Below, one piece after another: positions 7,651 to 15,852 of a stretch of 50,297 bases of DNA. The notes beneath the pieces were generated by a model. The model worked only from the letters and a program-made list of their open reading frames with translations, ran no database searches and was not told the origin of the DNA. How positions within the stretch are numbered: position 1 is the stretch's first letter; each line of letters opens with the position of its first letter. Origin of the DNA: an archaeon (GTDB taxonomy: Archaea > Nanobdellota > Nanobdellia > Pacearchaeales > GW2011-AR1); contig JAUWIJ010000008.1 in assembly GCA_030605415.1 (NCBI GenBank), forward strand, positions 1-50,297. The letters run 5' to 3'. A program made the translations under genes and the position numbers.

Positions 7651-8158
7651 CTTCAGTTACAGAAAAAGCAGGATCTCTATAAAAAACAAGCTCATAATCA
7701 ATCTCCTCATTATCCTCTGTAGCCTTCCATGGCATATCACCATGAGAATAACCACTTACTTGAGAAGCAGTCATATTTGACAATTTATTTATCACTCTCT
7801 CTATTGCTTTCAATTCATTAGCACTTAACAAATTTAAGTCAGGCTCACACAAAGACACAAATTTTATTTGAGGGTATCCTTTATATTTTGAATCCAAACT
7901 TCTTACTTTTCCAGAACTTATGAGATCAGAAACTGCAATATCAAAATCAGAAGGAGCAGGACCATGAGAAAGTTTAAAATATTTCTCTCCTGTAATTGAA
8001 ACCTCATTTAATTCGTAAAAATCAAAATCAGAAAAATAAAGCATTTTATATAAAACAGTCTTACCTACTTTATCCATGGTTCCAACTTTAGAAATAAGAT
8101 AATGAAGGACTTGTCTAAATTTTTCCTCGTTAAGCACAATATTTTGATTAATCATCAT
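7634..8158 (-). CDS. Panacea (DUF4065) domain antitoxin
   Basis: 174 residues. The family pattern is visible: a helix that sets the domain (FRQVLHYLISKVG), KTVLYKMLYFSDFDFYE, the loop SITGEKYFKLSHGPAPSDFD, and the late SHGDMPWKATEDNEEIDYEL. In phage-associated SocA and the PanAT systems this domain neutralises very different toxins. The last 17 nt overlap the RelE-like toxin gene, so the two are co-transcribed and translation is probably coupled. The start has two consecutive ATGs (8158 and 8155). It diverges from bud32. Confidence 0.8.
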   Translation of the reverse strand: MMINQNIVLNEEKFRQVLHYLISKVGTMDKVGKTVLYKMLYFSDFDFYELNEVSITGEKYFKLSHGPAPSDFDIAVSDLISSGKVRSLDSKYKGYPQIKFVSLCEPDLNLLSANELKAIERVINKLSNMTASQVSGYSHGDMPWKATEDNEEIDYELVFYRDPAFSVTEDDIVC

Positions 8159-8253
8159 CTCTTCTTTTTTCTATCATTTAAAAGTTTTACGTATTTAACT
8201 ACTTTTCCATTTCCATCCCAAACCCTCTTAAATCATATATTCCTCAATACCAT

Positions 8254-8910
8254 ATGAAACTAATACAACAAGGCGCCGAGGCAAAAATCTTCTTAGGTAA
8301 AAATATCATCATCAAAAACAGAATCCCAAAAACCTACCGCCACCCTCAACTCGACAACCAAATCCGAATTCGCCGAACTCGCTCCGAAGCAAAAATTCTA
8401 ACAAAAGCCCACGCCTTAAAAATCAATATCCCGAAAGTTCTCGATACAGATAAGTTCACCATCAAGATAGAATACATAAACGGCGACAAACTATCCGAAA
8501 CCCTAAACTCCTACTCAGAAAAAAAACAATTCAAAGTTATGCAACAGCTCGGGAAACAAGTTTCACTCATCCACAAAAACAACATCATCCACGGCGACCT
8601 TACAACCTCAAACACAATACTATCAACCCGACACACCGACACACCGAACACCGAACACCGAATCAATCAAGTTTACTTGATTGATTTTGGGCTCGGATTC
8701 ATCTCAACAAAAATTGAAGACAAAGCCGTCGACCTTCACCTAATCAAACAAGCACTAGAGGCAAAACACTTTAGATCACCAGATCACCTACTGGGTCAAA
8801 ACCACGAAAATTTATTCAAACATTTTCTAAAAAAATACAAATGGGAAGACTCGGACAAAATCATAGAAAGATTAATTGCAGTAGAAAGACGCGGTCGATA
8901 TAAACACTAA
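8254..8910 (+). CDS. bud32: Bud32-type kinase/ATPase of the KEOPS complex
   Basis: A small atypical kinase required, with Kae1, for t6A37 modification of ANN-decoding tRNAs. It is a free-standing Bud32, not fused to Kae1. Diagnostic pieces are QGAEAKIF at the start, the basic RIRRTRSEAKIL, IHGDLTTSN (catalytic loop), IDFGLG (metal-binding DFG) and the C-terminal ERRGRYK. Between the catalytic loop and DFG is an unusual insert (STRHTDTPNTEHRINQ) encoded by ACACCGA heptamers at about 8628-8661. Kinase loop and DFG are intact on either side, so the protein is probably functional. Confidence 0.92.
   Translation: MKLIQQGAEAKIFLGKNIIIKNRIPKTYRHPQLDNQIRIRRTRSEAKILTKAHALKINIPKVLDTDKFTIKIEYINGDKLSETLNSYSEKKQFKVMQQLGKQVSLIHKNNIIHGDLTTSNTILSTRHTDTPNTEHRINQVYLIDFGLGFISTKIEDKAVDLHLIKQALEAKHFRSPDHLLGQNHENLFKHFLKKYKWEDSDKIIERLIAVERRGRYKH
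8628..8661. repeat. ACACCGA heptamer array inside bud32
   Basis: Copies of ACACCGA, some with an extra C, follow one another inside the coding sequence between the codons of the catalytic loop and the DFG motif. It is the same kind of 7-nt tandem repeat as those in the intergenic regions, with a different unit. Confidence 0.7.
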
Positions 8911-8944
8911 ACCTTAAAAATCAAAATGTTCTCATAAAATCACT

Positions 8945-9016
8945 AGTCCCGTAGTCTAGTGGTCAAGGACTCTGGGTTTTGATCCCAGCAACCGAGGTTC
9001 GAATCCTCGCGGGGCT
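8945..9016 (+). tRNA. tRNA-Gln (TTG)
   Basis: A 72-nt cloverleaf: acceptor AGTCCCG with CGGGGCT (one T-G pair), D arm TAGTCTAGTGGTCAAGGAC, anticodon stem CTGGG/CCCAG with loop TTTTGAT giving TTG, and T arm CGAGG-TTCGAAT-CCTCG. CCA is not encoded. No intron is present. Confidence 0.95.
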
Positions 9017-9024
9017 ATTTTTAT

Positions 9025-9477
9025 TTAAAGTCCAATTATTTTCACCTTCTCAAAATCAGAAAATATCTTTATCTTAGCCTTCTCCCTATCTTTCAAGGTA
9101 AAAACATATATCTCATCAAACCCTAAATACCCCGCTTTAACATAAGTATCTCCATTTATAGGACACAAAACAGATCCCAATTTAATAAGAGGAGATTCAA
9201 CTTCTACTCCTGTACCGATTAATATATCTTGCAATCTTCTCTGTTCAATATCTAAAACATCTCTTGCTATTTTTCTCTCTTCAAAAGATTCAGTAACACG
9301 ACCATGATTATCAAAAGAAGTTTCATAACCTTGAGATTTAAGAGCCTCTCCTATTTTTGTACCCGCACCACAAACAAGAACAGTATAATTATCTTTAGCT
9401 TTTTCTTTAGCAAAACCCAAAACCTCTTCTCTGTCAATAACATCTCCAGATGCTTTTATTAAAATATTTTCTATCAT
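9025..9477 (-). CDS. Short amino-acid-kinase-fold protein
   Basis: 150 residues. The start ILIKASGDVI, the glycine-rich VLVCGAGTKIGEAL and the later NGDTYVKAGYLGFDEIYVFT match the order of the phosphate- and nucleotide-binding parts of the amino acid kinase superfamily (UMP kinase, acetylglutamate kinase, isopentenyl phosphate kinase). Typical members are 220-300 residues, so much of the central substrate-binding part is missing. It may be a reduced or regulatory form. No pathway neighbour helps to fix a substrate. Confidence 0.5.
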   Translation of the reverse strand: MIENILIKASGDVIDREEVLGFAKEKAKDNYTVLVCGAGTKIGEALKSQGYETSFDNHGRVTESFEERKIARDVLDIEQRRLQDILIGTGVEVESPLIKLGSVLCPINGDTYVKAGYLGFDEIYVFTLKDREKAKIKIFSDFEKVKIIGL

Positions 9478-9543
9478 AATATAAACAACATTTTATCATA
9501 TAAAAACAATTGCATGACGAAATAATCTGTTCCCACGCCAAAC

Positions 9544-9551
9544 TTTAAAAA
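9544..9551 (+). promoter_or_regulatory. TATA box of rps15
   Basis: TTTAAAAA is centred 26 nt upstream of the rps15 ATG at 9573, with only A/T/C-rich sequence between, consistent with a leaderless transcript. Confidence 0.6.
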
Positions 9552-9572
9552 CCATTATTTACACCAACTAAT

Positions 9573-9935
9573 ATGGAAAAATTAACAAAACCTACATGGG
9601 TCAAAATGAAAGAACCCGAATTAAAAAAGGTTATCTTAGAACTTTCAAAAAAATACGCACCTTCTCAAATCGGGATAGTTCTCAGAGACCAATACGGAAT
9701 TCCCACAACAAAAATATTCGGCAAAAAACTAAAAGCCTATTTAAAAGAACTCGGAATTGAGCGAAACGAAGACCTCGAAAACGCCGATAAAAAAGTAACC
9801 ACGCTTAAAGAACATTTAAAGAACAACATAACCGACAGAAGCGCCAAACATAAATTACAGCACGCACAATCCAGACTCAATATCATCAAAAAATATTTCG
9901 GCATCCCAATCCGAGACCGAAAGAAAAAGAAGTAG
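9573..9935 (+). CDS. rps15: Ribosomal protein uS15
   Basis: 120 residues; binds 16S rRNA in the platform of the small subunit. Archaeal-type N-terminal extension (KPTWVKMKEPELKKVILELS), then PSQIGIVLRDQYGIP and the C-terminal HKLQHAQSRLNIIKKYF. TTTAAAAA at 9544-9551 is 26 nt upstream. The recJ-like gene follows 45 bp downstream on the same strand, a pairing common in archaea, although each gene here has its own TATA-like box. Confidence 0.95.
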   Translation: MEKLTKPTWVKMKEPELKKVILELSKKYAPSQIGIVLRDQYGIPTTKIFGKKLKAYLKELGIERNEDLENADKKVTTLKEHLKNNITDRSAKHKLQHAQSRLNIIKKYFGIPIRDRKKKK

Positions 9936-9980
9936 TAATATCACCTAAACATTTTTAAGCCAACTAAAATTCTTTACCTC

Positions 9981-11330
9981 ATGCTAAAAGAGATTGATGT
10001 ATTTGTAAAAGAATTTTTAGAATTTTCCAAAAACAAATCTATAAGAATTATAAGTCACCACGACACAGATGGCATCACCTCCGCGGCAATCCTCGCAAAA
10101 ACATTTAAACGCCTCGACAAAAAATTCACAATCCAAATAGTAAAAGGTCTCGAAGAAAACACCATAGCCGAAGAATTAAAACGACAACCAAAAGAAGTCC
10201 TCATATTTTCCGACCTCGCATCAGGAAGCCTAGACTACTTCCAAAACTTATCCGAACCAATTTTTATCCTCGACCATCACGAAATAGACAAATCAAAACT
10301 AAACGACAAAATAAAAATCGTCAACCATCACTTATTAGACTCTCCAAAAAACAACGAAACAACAGGTGCAGGAACTTGCTATCTATTCTCAAAAGCAATA
10401 TCGCAAAACAACCAAGACCTATCCTCTCTTGCGATAATCGGAATGATTGGAGACCGACACGAATCAAACATCTCAAAAATCAACCAACAAATAGTCAACG
10501 ACACCCATAACCTAAAAATAAAAAAAGGACTTGTCCTGTATCCCGCGACAAGACCGCTAAGACGAGCGCTGGAATGGTCGACATCTCCATACATCCCAGG
10601 AGTCACGGGCAACGGACCAGGCGCCATGGAACTTCTGCGAGAAACCGGAATTCAATATGACAAATCACTACTCGACCTCAGCGAAGACGAAATGTCAAAA
10701 TTAGTAACCGCAGTAATGATACGCCGAGCCCAACATAACAAAGTCGAGGACATATTAGGAAACTTATACATCCTAAAATTCTTCAACACCAAAGAAGACG
10801 TCAGAGAAATATCAACCCTAATCAACGCATGCTCCCGTCTTGGACATAGCGACATCGCAATTTCATACTGCTTGGAAAACGAAAAAGCAAAAAAACAAGC
10901 ACTAGATATTTATACCAAATACAAACAAGAATTAGTTTCAGGATTAAAAGTCGCAGAAAAAATGGACAAAATACAAGGTAATGGATTTGTAATTTTAAAT
11001 GCAAAAGACCAAATCAAAGATACAATCATAGGCACCCTCTGCTCAATGCTCTCATCTTCCCCAACATACACCGAGGGAACAGTCTTAATCGGAATGGCAT
11101 ACAACGAAGATAAAATAAAAATCTCAGCGCGAATCGTCGGACACGAAGGAAGAAATTTAAAAGAAATTTTGGAAAAAACCGTCATAACTTTTAAAAATAA
11201 AAACCCAGAATCAATAGCGGAAGTCGGCGGTCATAATTTCGCAGCAGGTTGCCTAATCGAAAAAGAAAAGGAATCGTCGTTTATTCACGTCTTAAAAAAA
11301 GAACTTGAGATTGAAGTTGTAAAGATTTGA
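9981..11330 (+). CDS. Archaeal RecJ-like DHH exonuclease (GINS-associated type)
   Basis: 449 residues of the DHH/DHHA1 family; archaeal members are single-strand DNA or RNA 5'-3' exonucleases or Cdc45-like helicase partners that bind Gins51. Motifs: SHHDTDGITSAAIL (motif I), FSDLASGS, LDHHEID (DHH motif), IGMIGDRHES, and DHHA1 with EVGGHNFAAGCLIE. The metal-binding motifs are present, so it is probably catalytically active rather than a dead Cdc45. TTTTTAAG lies about 25 nt before the ATG. The gene follows uS15 and is convergent with the pilin-esterase gene. Confidence 0.9.
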   Translation: MLKEIDVFVKEFLEFSKNKSIRIISHHDTDGITSAAILAKTFKRLDKKFTIQIVKGLEENTIAEELKRQPKEVLIFSDLASGSLDYFQNLSEPIFILDHHEIDKSKLNDKIKIVNHHLLDSPKNNETTGAGTCYLFSKAISQNNQDLSSLAIIGMIGDRHESNISKINQQIVNDTHNLKIKKGLVLYPATRPLRRALEWSTSPYIPGVTGNGPGAMELLRETGIQYDKSLLDLSEDEMSKLVTAVMIRRAQHNKVEDILGNLYILKFFNTKEDVREISTLINACSRLGHSDIAISYCLENEKAKKQALDIYTKYKQELVSGLKVAEKMDKIQGNGFVILNAKDQIKDTIIGTLCSMLSSSPTYTEGTVLIGMAYNEDKIKISARIVGHEGRNLKEILEKTVITFKNKNPESIAEVGGHNFAAGCLIEKEKESSFIHVLKKELEIEVVKI

Positions 11331-11337
11331 TTTTAAT

Positions 11338-12837
11338 TCAATCCATAGGATGTCTTTCAAAAAATTCCCAAATCATATCATTTACATTAAAATCGGGAAT
11401 AAGCGGACCTATAGCATTTGCCCATGCTGTGCATATAAAACCGTCTGGATTGGTTTTACATGATTCAGCAGAATACTCATCTTTCCCAGGCCAAACATGG
11501 CCACCGCCATAACAAGTGCATAAAACTATTTCAGCTCCTTCTTGACAATTCATATAAGAAACACATGTTGTATTTTTTTCCTGATATATAATTTCTTGTT
11601 CATCTGCGCAACCATTTAACTGCTTCCATTTATCAATATGTTCCTCTACTCCATCACAGCGATAAGTTTCATATTTTATAGGTATGCCTATATTATTCCA
11701 AAAATCCGCAACACATCCTCCGCATAACTCTCCTCCTCCATAAGGTGTACACGGATCTTCATCCCCTCCAAAAGCAAGAACAGGAACAGGTCTTGTTAAA
11801 TCGCAATTTTCAAAAGTTCCCATAGAACCTCCTGGTGCAATAGCTGCAATCTTGTCTGATAATTCACAAGCCAATCTATAAGATATCTGTGCGCCATTAG
11901 AAAATCCTGTTGCAAAAATTCTTTTTTCATCAACATTAAAATCTTTTTCCAATTGTTCAATCATCTTGTTAATAAACCCAACATCATCAATATTATTTTC
12001 AAGCGAATCCCCGCAACATCTTCCAGCATTCCAAGTTCCAAAAAATTTGCCAAAAACTTCTTTTCCTGTTCCTTCTGGATAAACAACTATAAATCCTTCT
12101 TCATCAGATTTTTCATTTAATCCAAAATATTCAGGACCACCATCTGCGCTTCCTCCCCCTCCATGAAACGCTAAAACTAAAGGAAAAGAAGTTTTACTAT
12201 CATAAGAATCTGGAACATGAACCAAATATTTTCTTGTCAAATCATCATGTTCTAATAAAAAATCATAATCTCCTGTGCCAAGACTATAGCAACTTCCGCA
12301 AATTCCCCCACAACCATCACTTCCACATTCTTTACCTGCACAATCTACAGTACATTCCTCTCCAATATTATAAACAACATCGCCACCCTCAACCTTCCCC
12401 TCTCTAATCGCAACCTTTGAAATCACATCCCCTTCTCTCTCCTTCTCTCCAATAGTAAAAATCGGAACTACACTAACTGACTCAGGCTCACCATACCCAC
12501 TCAAATTAAAAACATAAACTCTCGTATTCCCCAATTCCGGAGCCACAACCGAGCTCGTAAAACTATTCCCGTCAAAAGAAAAAATAATATTAATATGATT
12601 CATAACCACATCACTCACATCCCTCTTAACCTGAACACTCGCCATTTTACTAATAGAATCATAAACAGTCCAACCAGCAAAAGTTACAACACTAACTTTC
12701 CCATCCGAACCACTAAAGTCCAAATTATCCCTTATTATTGGAATAATCACCGTCCAAATAATCGACACAGCGACAACCGTAATTAAAATAATCAGCACCG
12801 TCGCAACAATCGCACTAATAGCCTTCCTATCCTGCAT
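11338..12837 (-). CDS. Type IV pilin N-terminus fused to a PHB-depolymerase/feruloyl-esterase-like domain
   Basis: 499 residues. The start MQDRKAISAIVATVLIILIT is an archaeal type IV pilin-like leader and hydrophobic assembly helix (class III signal, predicted cleavage after Lys5). Residues 40-155 are a beta-rich spacer; 160-183 form a Cys-rich link (CTVDCAGKECGSDGCGG). From about 195 follows an alpha/beta hydrolase of the LpqC/PHB-depolymerase type: HGGGGSADGG (oxyanion region), GFSNG with nucleophile Ser313, Asp at GGDEDP (359-361) and His447 in GGGHVWPG. It is probably a surface-anchored or filament-displayed esterase acting on extracellular polyesters or polysaccharide esters. The substrate is unknown. 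Confidence 0.85.
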   Translation of the reverse strand: MQDRKAISAIVATVLIILITVVAVSIIWTVIIPIIRDNLDFSGSDGKVSVVTFAGWTVYDSISKMASVQVKRDVSDVVMNHINIIFSFDGNSFTSSVVAPELGNTRVYVFNLSGYGEPESVSVVPIFTIGEKEREGDVISKVAIREGKVEGGDVVYNIGEECTVDCAGKECGSDGCGGICGSCYSLGTGDYDFLLEHDDLTRKYLVHVPDSYDSKTSFPLVLAFHGGGGSADGGPEYFGLNEKSDEEGFIVVYPEGTGKEVFGKFFGTWNAGRCCGDSLENNIDDVGFINKMIEQLEKDFNVDEKRIFATGFSNGAQISYRLACELSDKIAAIAPGGSMGTFENCDLTRPVPVLAFGGDEDPCTPYGGGELCGGCVADFWNNIGIPIKYETYRCDGVEEHIDKWKQLNGCADEQEIIYQEKNTTCVSYMNCQEGAEIVLCTCYGGGHVWPGKDEYSAESCKTNPDGFICTAWANAIGPLIPDFNVNDMIWEFFERHPMD

Positions 12838-12878
12838 AAAATTGATATATAAATATACTATTTAAAACTAACCTCTGA

Positions 12879-13128
12879 CTAAACTCTTTTGCTGTTCATA
12901 ACAGCCTCAACAAATCCCCGAAACAACGGCGCCGGTTTCAACAAACTACTTTTCAACTCTGGATGTCCCTGTGTCGCAACAAAATACAGATGTCCTTTTA
13001 ACCCCGTTTGACTATCATCTAACTGGGACAACTCAATAAATTCAACCAATTTTCCATCCGACGACATACCAGATAAAACCAAACCCAAAAAGAACACCTC
13101 CCGTCACCACAATATATTTTCTTTGCAT
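12879..13128 (-). pseudogene. pyrG: CTP synthase gene reduced to its two ends
   Basis: Minus-strand ATG at 13128 gives [13 protein letters not shown], the N-terminus of CTP synthase (family consensus K-Y-I-x-V-T-G-G-V). Within about 15 codons, in another frame, the sequence becomes the family C-terminus: [18 protein letters not shown], then [13 protein letters not shown] and [12 protein letters not shown]. Nearly all of the expected 530 or so residues, including the amidoligase core and glutaminase Cys, are gone; only the HPE of the glutaminase triad remains. A TATA box (13149-13157) is retained 25 nt upstream of the ATG. This is either a real deletion scar or an assembly collapse; short repeats at the junction are not obvious. 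Confidence 0.85.
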
Positions 13129-13148
13129 AAACATAAAATTCTCTCCGC

Positions 13149-13157
13149 TTTTAAATA
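13149..13157 (-). promoter_or_regulatory. Retained TATA box of the pyrG remnant
   Basis: TATTTAAAA on the minus strand is centred 25 nt upstream of the remnant's ATG at 13128, showing that the promoter and start survived the deletion. Confidence 0.5.
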
Positions 13158-13202
13158 ATATTATAGTTCAACATGTACTTCAAAGCCAACCCCAACCCAA
13201 AG

Positions 13203-13210
13203 TTTAAAAA
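13203..13210 (+). promoter_or_regulatory. TATA box of the rps27e-aIF2alpha-nop10 operon
   Basis: TTTAAAAA is centred 26 nt before the rps27e ATG at 13232. The next two genes follow closely on the same strand, so this is likely the promoter for all three. Confidence 0.55.
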
Positions 13211-13231
13211 CCAAAATCAGCACTTAATTCC

Positions 13232-13396
13232 ATGGAAGGAAAATTTATCAGAGTCCGATGCTCAAAATGCAAAGCAACTCAGACTATTTTCGGAAAAGCA
13301 TCTACGAAAGTTAGATGTCTGGAATGTAATACAGTCCTAGCTATACCCGCAGGTGGCAAAGCAAAAATTCGCTCACGAGTCGAAGAAGTTTTATGA
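13232..13396 (+). CDS. rps27e: Ribosomal protein eS27
   Basis: 54 residues, small-subunit zinc-ribbon protein. Two CxxC pairs are visible: CSKC near residue 9 and CLEC near residue 28, followed by AIPAGGKAKIRSRVEEVL typical of the family. It ends in TGA at 13394-13396, 21 bp before aIF2-alpha. The eS27-aIF2alpha-Nop10 order is a well-known archaeal operon. Confidence 0.95.
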   Translation: MEGKFIRVRCSKCKATQTIFGKASTKVRCLECNTVLAIPAGGKAKIRSRVEEVL

Positions 13397-13417
13397 TAAA
13401 TTAACTCTAAAAAAACA

Positions 13418-14122
13418 ATGGAAGAAGGAGATTTAGTATTATGCAAAGTGGAAAAAGTAACCAGCACAATCACATCCGTGACTCTGCAAAACGGACAAGA
13501 GGGAACAATCGTTTCATCCGAAATCGCACCAGGCCGAATCAAACTAATGCGACAATATGTCGTCCCAAATAAGCAAGTCGTCTGCAAAATCCTCAAAATC
13601 GACGGTGACCATATTCATTTATCTCTCCGGCGAGTCAGTTCAAAAGAAAAAAAAGAAGTCCTGCAATCATCCAAACAATCTCAGGCAATCAACACAGCAT
13701 TCAAACAAATCCTCGGGGACGAAGAAAAATCCATAAAAGAAAAAATCCTAAAAAACTTCGCCGATTTAATAGATTTCATTAACTCCGCCCGAAACGATGA
13801 ATCTCTAATTTCAAAATATATCCCAAAAGACAAGCAAGATGCAATTAAAAAAGTCGTAGAGAAAAGACAGAAAAAAACCGAACTAAAACAAAATATAAAA
13901 ATTAAATGCACAGAAGATGACGGAGTCCGACGAATTAAAAAAATATTTTCATTAAATAACGACCAAATATCAATCACCTACATCTCCGCAGGGAATTTCA
14001 AACTGAAACTAAAAGTCGAAGATTTCAAACAAGGTAAAAAAGAAATGGTAGAAATAATCAAAGAACTTGAAAAAAGAGCAAAAGAAAATAATTGCGAATT
14101 TCATGCAACCGAAGAAAAATAA
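13418..14122 (+). CDS. eif2a: Translation initiation factor aIF2 subunit alpha
   Basis: 234 residues. The N-terminal S1/OB domain includes EEGDLVLCKVEKVTSTITSV, the segment GTIVSSEIAPGRIK and HLSLRRVSSKEKKE. A central helical domain follows, then a C-terminal alpha-beta domain (DQISITYISAGNFKLKLKVE) that contacts the gamma subunit and tRNA. The position equivalent to the regulatory Ser51 loop reads SEIAPGRIKLMRQY. Length is slightly short of the usual 260-270. It lies between eS27 and Nop10 in one operon. Confidence 0.93.
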   Translation: MEEGDLVLCKVEKVTSTITSVTLQNGQEGTIVSSEIAPGRIKLMRQYVVPNKQVVCKILKIDGDHIHLSLRRVSSKEKKEVLQSSKQSQAINTAFKQILGDEEKSIKEKILKNFADLIDFINSARNDESLISKYIPKDKQDAIKKVVEKRQKKTELKQNIKIKCTEDDGVRRIKKIFSLNNDQISITYISAGNFKLKLKVEDFKQGKKEMVEIIKELEKRAKENNCEFHATEEK

Positions 14123-14129
14123 TTTTAAA

Positions 14130-14279
14130 ATGGAACTCAAAAAATGTTCAAAATGCAAAACTTACACCATACAAGACAAATGTTCAAAATGCAATTCTGA
14201 AACGAAATCAGCTCACTACAAATTTATCCAAATCCGCGACGCCCCTCCACGAAGTGCACCATTCAAACGGCGAAGCTGA
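14130..14279 (+). CDS. nop10: H/ACA ribonucleoprotein subunit Nop10
   Basis: 49 residues. Nop10 stabilises the Cbf5 pseudouridine synthase in H/ACA RNPs. The zinc ribbon has CSKC (6-9) and CSKC (18-21), followed by the linker and C-terminal helix with KFIQIRDAPPRSAPFKRR. The start at 14130 is 7 bp after the aIF2-alpha stop. A short inverted repeat (CATTCAA...TTGAATG, 14259-14285) spans the stop codon and may act in termination. Confidence 0.93.
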   Translation: MELKKCSKCKTYTIQDKCSKCNSETKSAHYKFIQIRDAPPRSAPFKRRS

Positions 14280-14285
14280 TTGAAT
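14259..14285 (+). terminator. Possible hairpin terminator after nop10
   Basis: CATTCAA and TTGAATG form a 7-bp stem around the nop10 stop codon. There is no long T-run immediately after it, so the terminator call is weak; it could also be one of the short palindromes scattered through the window. Confidence 0.3.
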
Positions 14286-14414
14286 GAAACATTTTACATG
14301 TTACTTTTAAGAGAAGATAATTTATTCATTACGATTTTTAAATAAAACACTTAGCTTGCAACAACACTCAACATAGCATAAATCTTATATAACAAATTTT
14401 CTATATAAAATAAC

Positions 14415-15602
14415 ATGAAAATATTCAATTTATTCAAAAAACTAGTCAGAGAAAATAAAATTAAAGAAATCGTCATTGAAAAACTTACTTTTTCTGAGAT
14501 TGAAAATTGGATTGAAAATGAGATTAAACAAAATGAGATTAAACAAAATGAAACTATATTAATAATTAAAGATAAAATTAAAAAATATACTAATGAATTA
14601 AATAAAAAAATAAAAACTTTGAACGATTTTGATGTCGGAGCAAAAAAGGAAAAAGAATATATTAAAAGAATTGTAAATAACAATAAAAAGGATTATATTA
14701 GAACGGTTGAAAGTTCCTTAGAAAAATTAAACAATCTAAAAATTAATGAGTTTGAAGAATTTATAAAAAGAGTAAATGAAATTTTTCTTGATTTTAATAA
14801 AAGTTCATATAAAAATTATGAAAGAGCTACGATATTAATTGGAAAAGAAATGGCAAGCATAAAAGAAAACATAAGAATTTTTTCTAATGACCTACTAAAA
14901 ACATATGAAAAAAATAAAGATATCGTGGATTTTTTTAAAATAATTTCTCAAATAGTCCCAAAATATCAAAGTATTAATTCAATTGATAATACTCTGAATA
15001 GAATTACTGAGGAGAAATCATCTCTAAATAAAAAAATAAACGAAAGAAAAGACGAAGATAAAATTTTGAAAGAAACGATAGAAGAAATTAAAAAAAGCCA
15101 AAACTATTTAGATTTTTCAAATCATCAAAAGAAATTAGAATCTTTAAAATCAGAATCGAAAAAAAATATTTTGGAATTAAAACAGCTTCTTGATTTCAAA
15201 GTCATGGCTAATTTTTTTCATATAAATCCAGAACAAATGAAAATTGTAAAAAATCATAAAGAGGATTTTTATATACATTTCATAAACGACAACGGGAAAT
15301 CAATCATAAACTTGATAGATGAAATTAAACTAAACAATAATAAAATAGCAGAAAAAATAAAATATATAGATTCTAAGTTAGAAGAAATAAAAAACCATAA
15401 ACAAGAAACCAAAAATGATGAAACCCAAGAATTTTATTTTAGAATAAAGGAAATTGCATCAGAAATTGATAATCTAAAAATAGAAAGGGCAAAAGAAGAA
15501 AAAAGATATGGAAGATTGGAAACAAGTAAAGAGCAGTTAATTGACACACTAAAACAAGAATTTAGTAAGATGAACGTTGATATTGTCCCCGTTCCCAGTT
15601 AG
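14415..15602 (+). CDS. Long coiled-coil protein of unknown function
   Basis: 395 residues, almost wholly charged alpha-helix with heptad patterns (for example residues 60-130, 190-270 and 340-390) and no membrane segment. The sequence is very AT-rich and Lys/Glu/Ile/Asn-rich. A short direct repeat NEIKQNEIKQNE occurs near residue 35. The last residues, IVPVPS, and the stop codon are already made of the adjacent heptamer repeat sequence, so the natural C-terminus may have been replaced. I recognise no family, although archaeal genomes often carry such a protein beside the Nop10 operon. TATA-like ATATAAAATA lies just upstream. Confidence 0.65.
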   Translation: MKIFNLFKKLVRENKIKEIVIEKLTFSEIENWIENEIKQNEIKQNETILIIKDKIKKYTNELNKKIKTLNDFDVGAKKEKEYIKRIVNNNKKDYIRTVESSLEKLNNLKINEFEEFIKRVNEIFLDFNKSSYKNYERATILIGKEMASIKENIRIFSNDLLKTYEKNKDIVDFFKIISQIVPKYQSINSIDNTLNRITEEKSSLNKKINERKDEDKILKETIEEIKKSQNYLDFSNHQKKLESLKSESKKNILELKQLLDFKVMANFFHINPEQMKIVKNHKEDFYIHFINDNGKSIINLIDEIKLNNNKIAEKIKYIDSKLEEIKNHKQETKNDETQEFYFRIKEIASEIDNLKIERAKEEKRYGRLETSKEQLIDTLKQEFSKMNVDIVPVPS

Positions 15603-15852
15603 TAGTCGGTAGCGTTATTAGTTTGTAGTCAGTAGTGGGTAGTCGGTAGTGGGTAGTCGGTAGTGGGTAGTCGGTAGTGGGTAGTCCTTGCCCGCCAGTT
15701 GGTAGTTGGTAGTCCCCCGCTCTTAGTTTGTAGTTAGGAGTTAGTAGTCCCCCCCTCCCAACCCCAAACCCCCAACTCCCAACTATCAGCAAAGCTGATA
15801 AACATCTCCGATGTTGCCCCCCACAAATTCCAAATCCCAAATACCTAATCCC
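15588..15852. repeat. Composite heptamer/palindrome repeat cassette
   Basis: From left to right: units of TAGTCGG/TAGTGGG in strict 7-nt register (about 15602-15690), TAGTTGG and TTAGGAG variants, then CCCAACT units, the palindrome ATCAGCAAAGCTGAT (about 15788), ACATCTCCGATGTT, and CCAAAT/CCCAAAT units. The same order of parts recurs at about 24050-24190. The cassette lies between the coiled-coil gene and the uracil-DNA glycosylase gene and supplies the end of the first. Confidence 0.85.

Noticed and set aside
12879..13097. A free-standing 72-residue protein
   Set aside because: It is the C-terminus of CTP synthase, with the matching N-terminus just upstream in another frame, so it is treated as a pseudogene.
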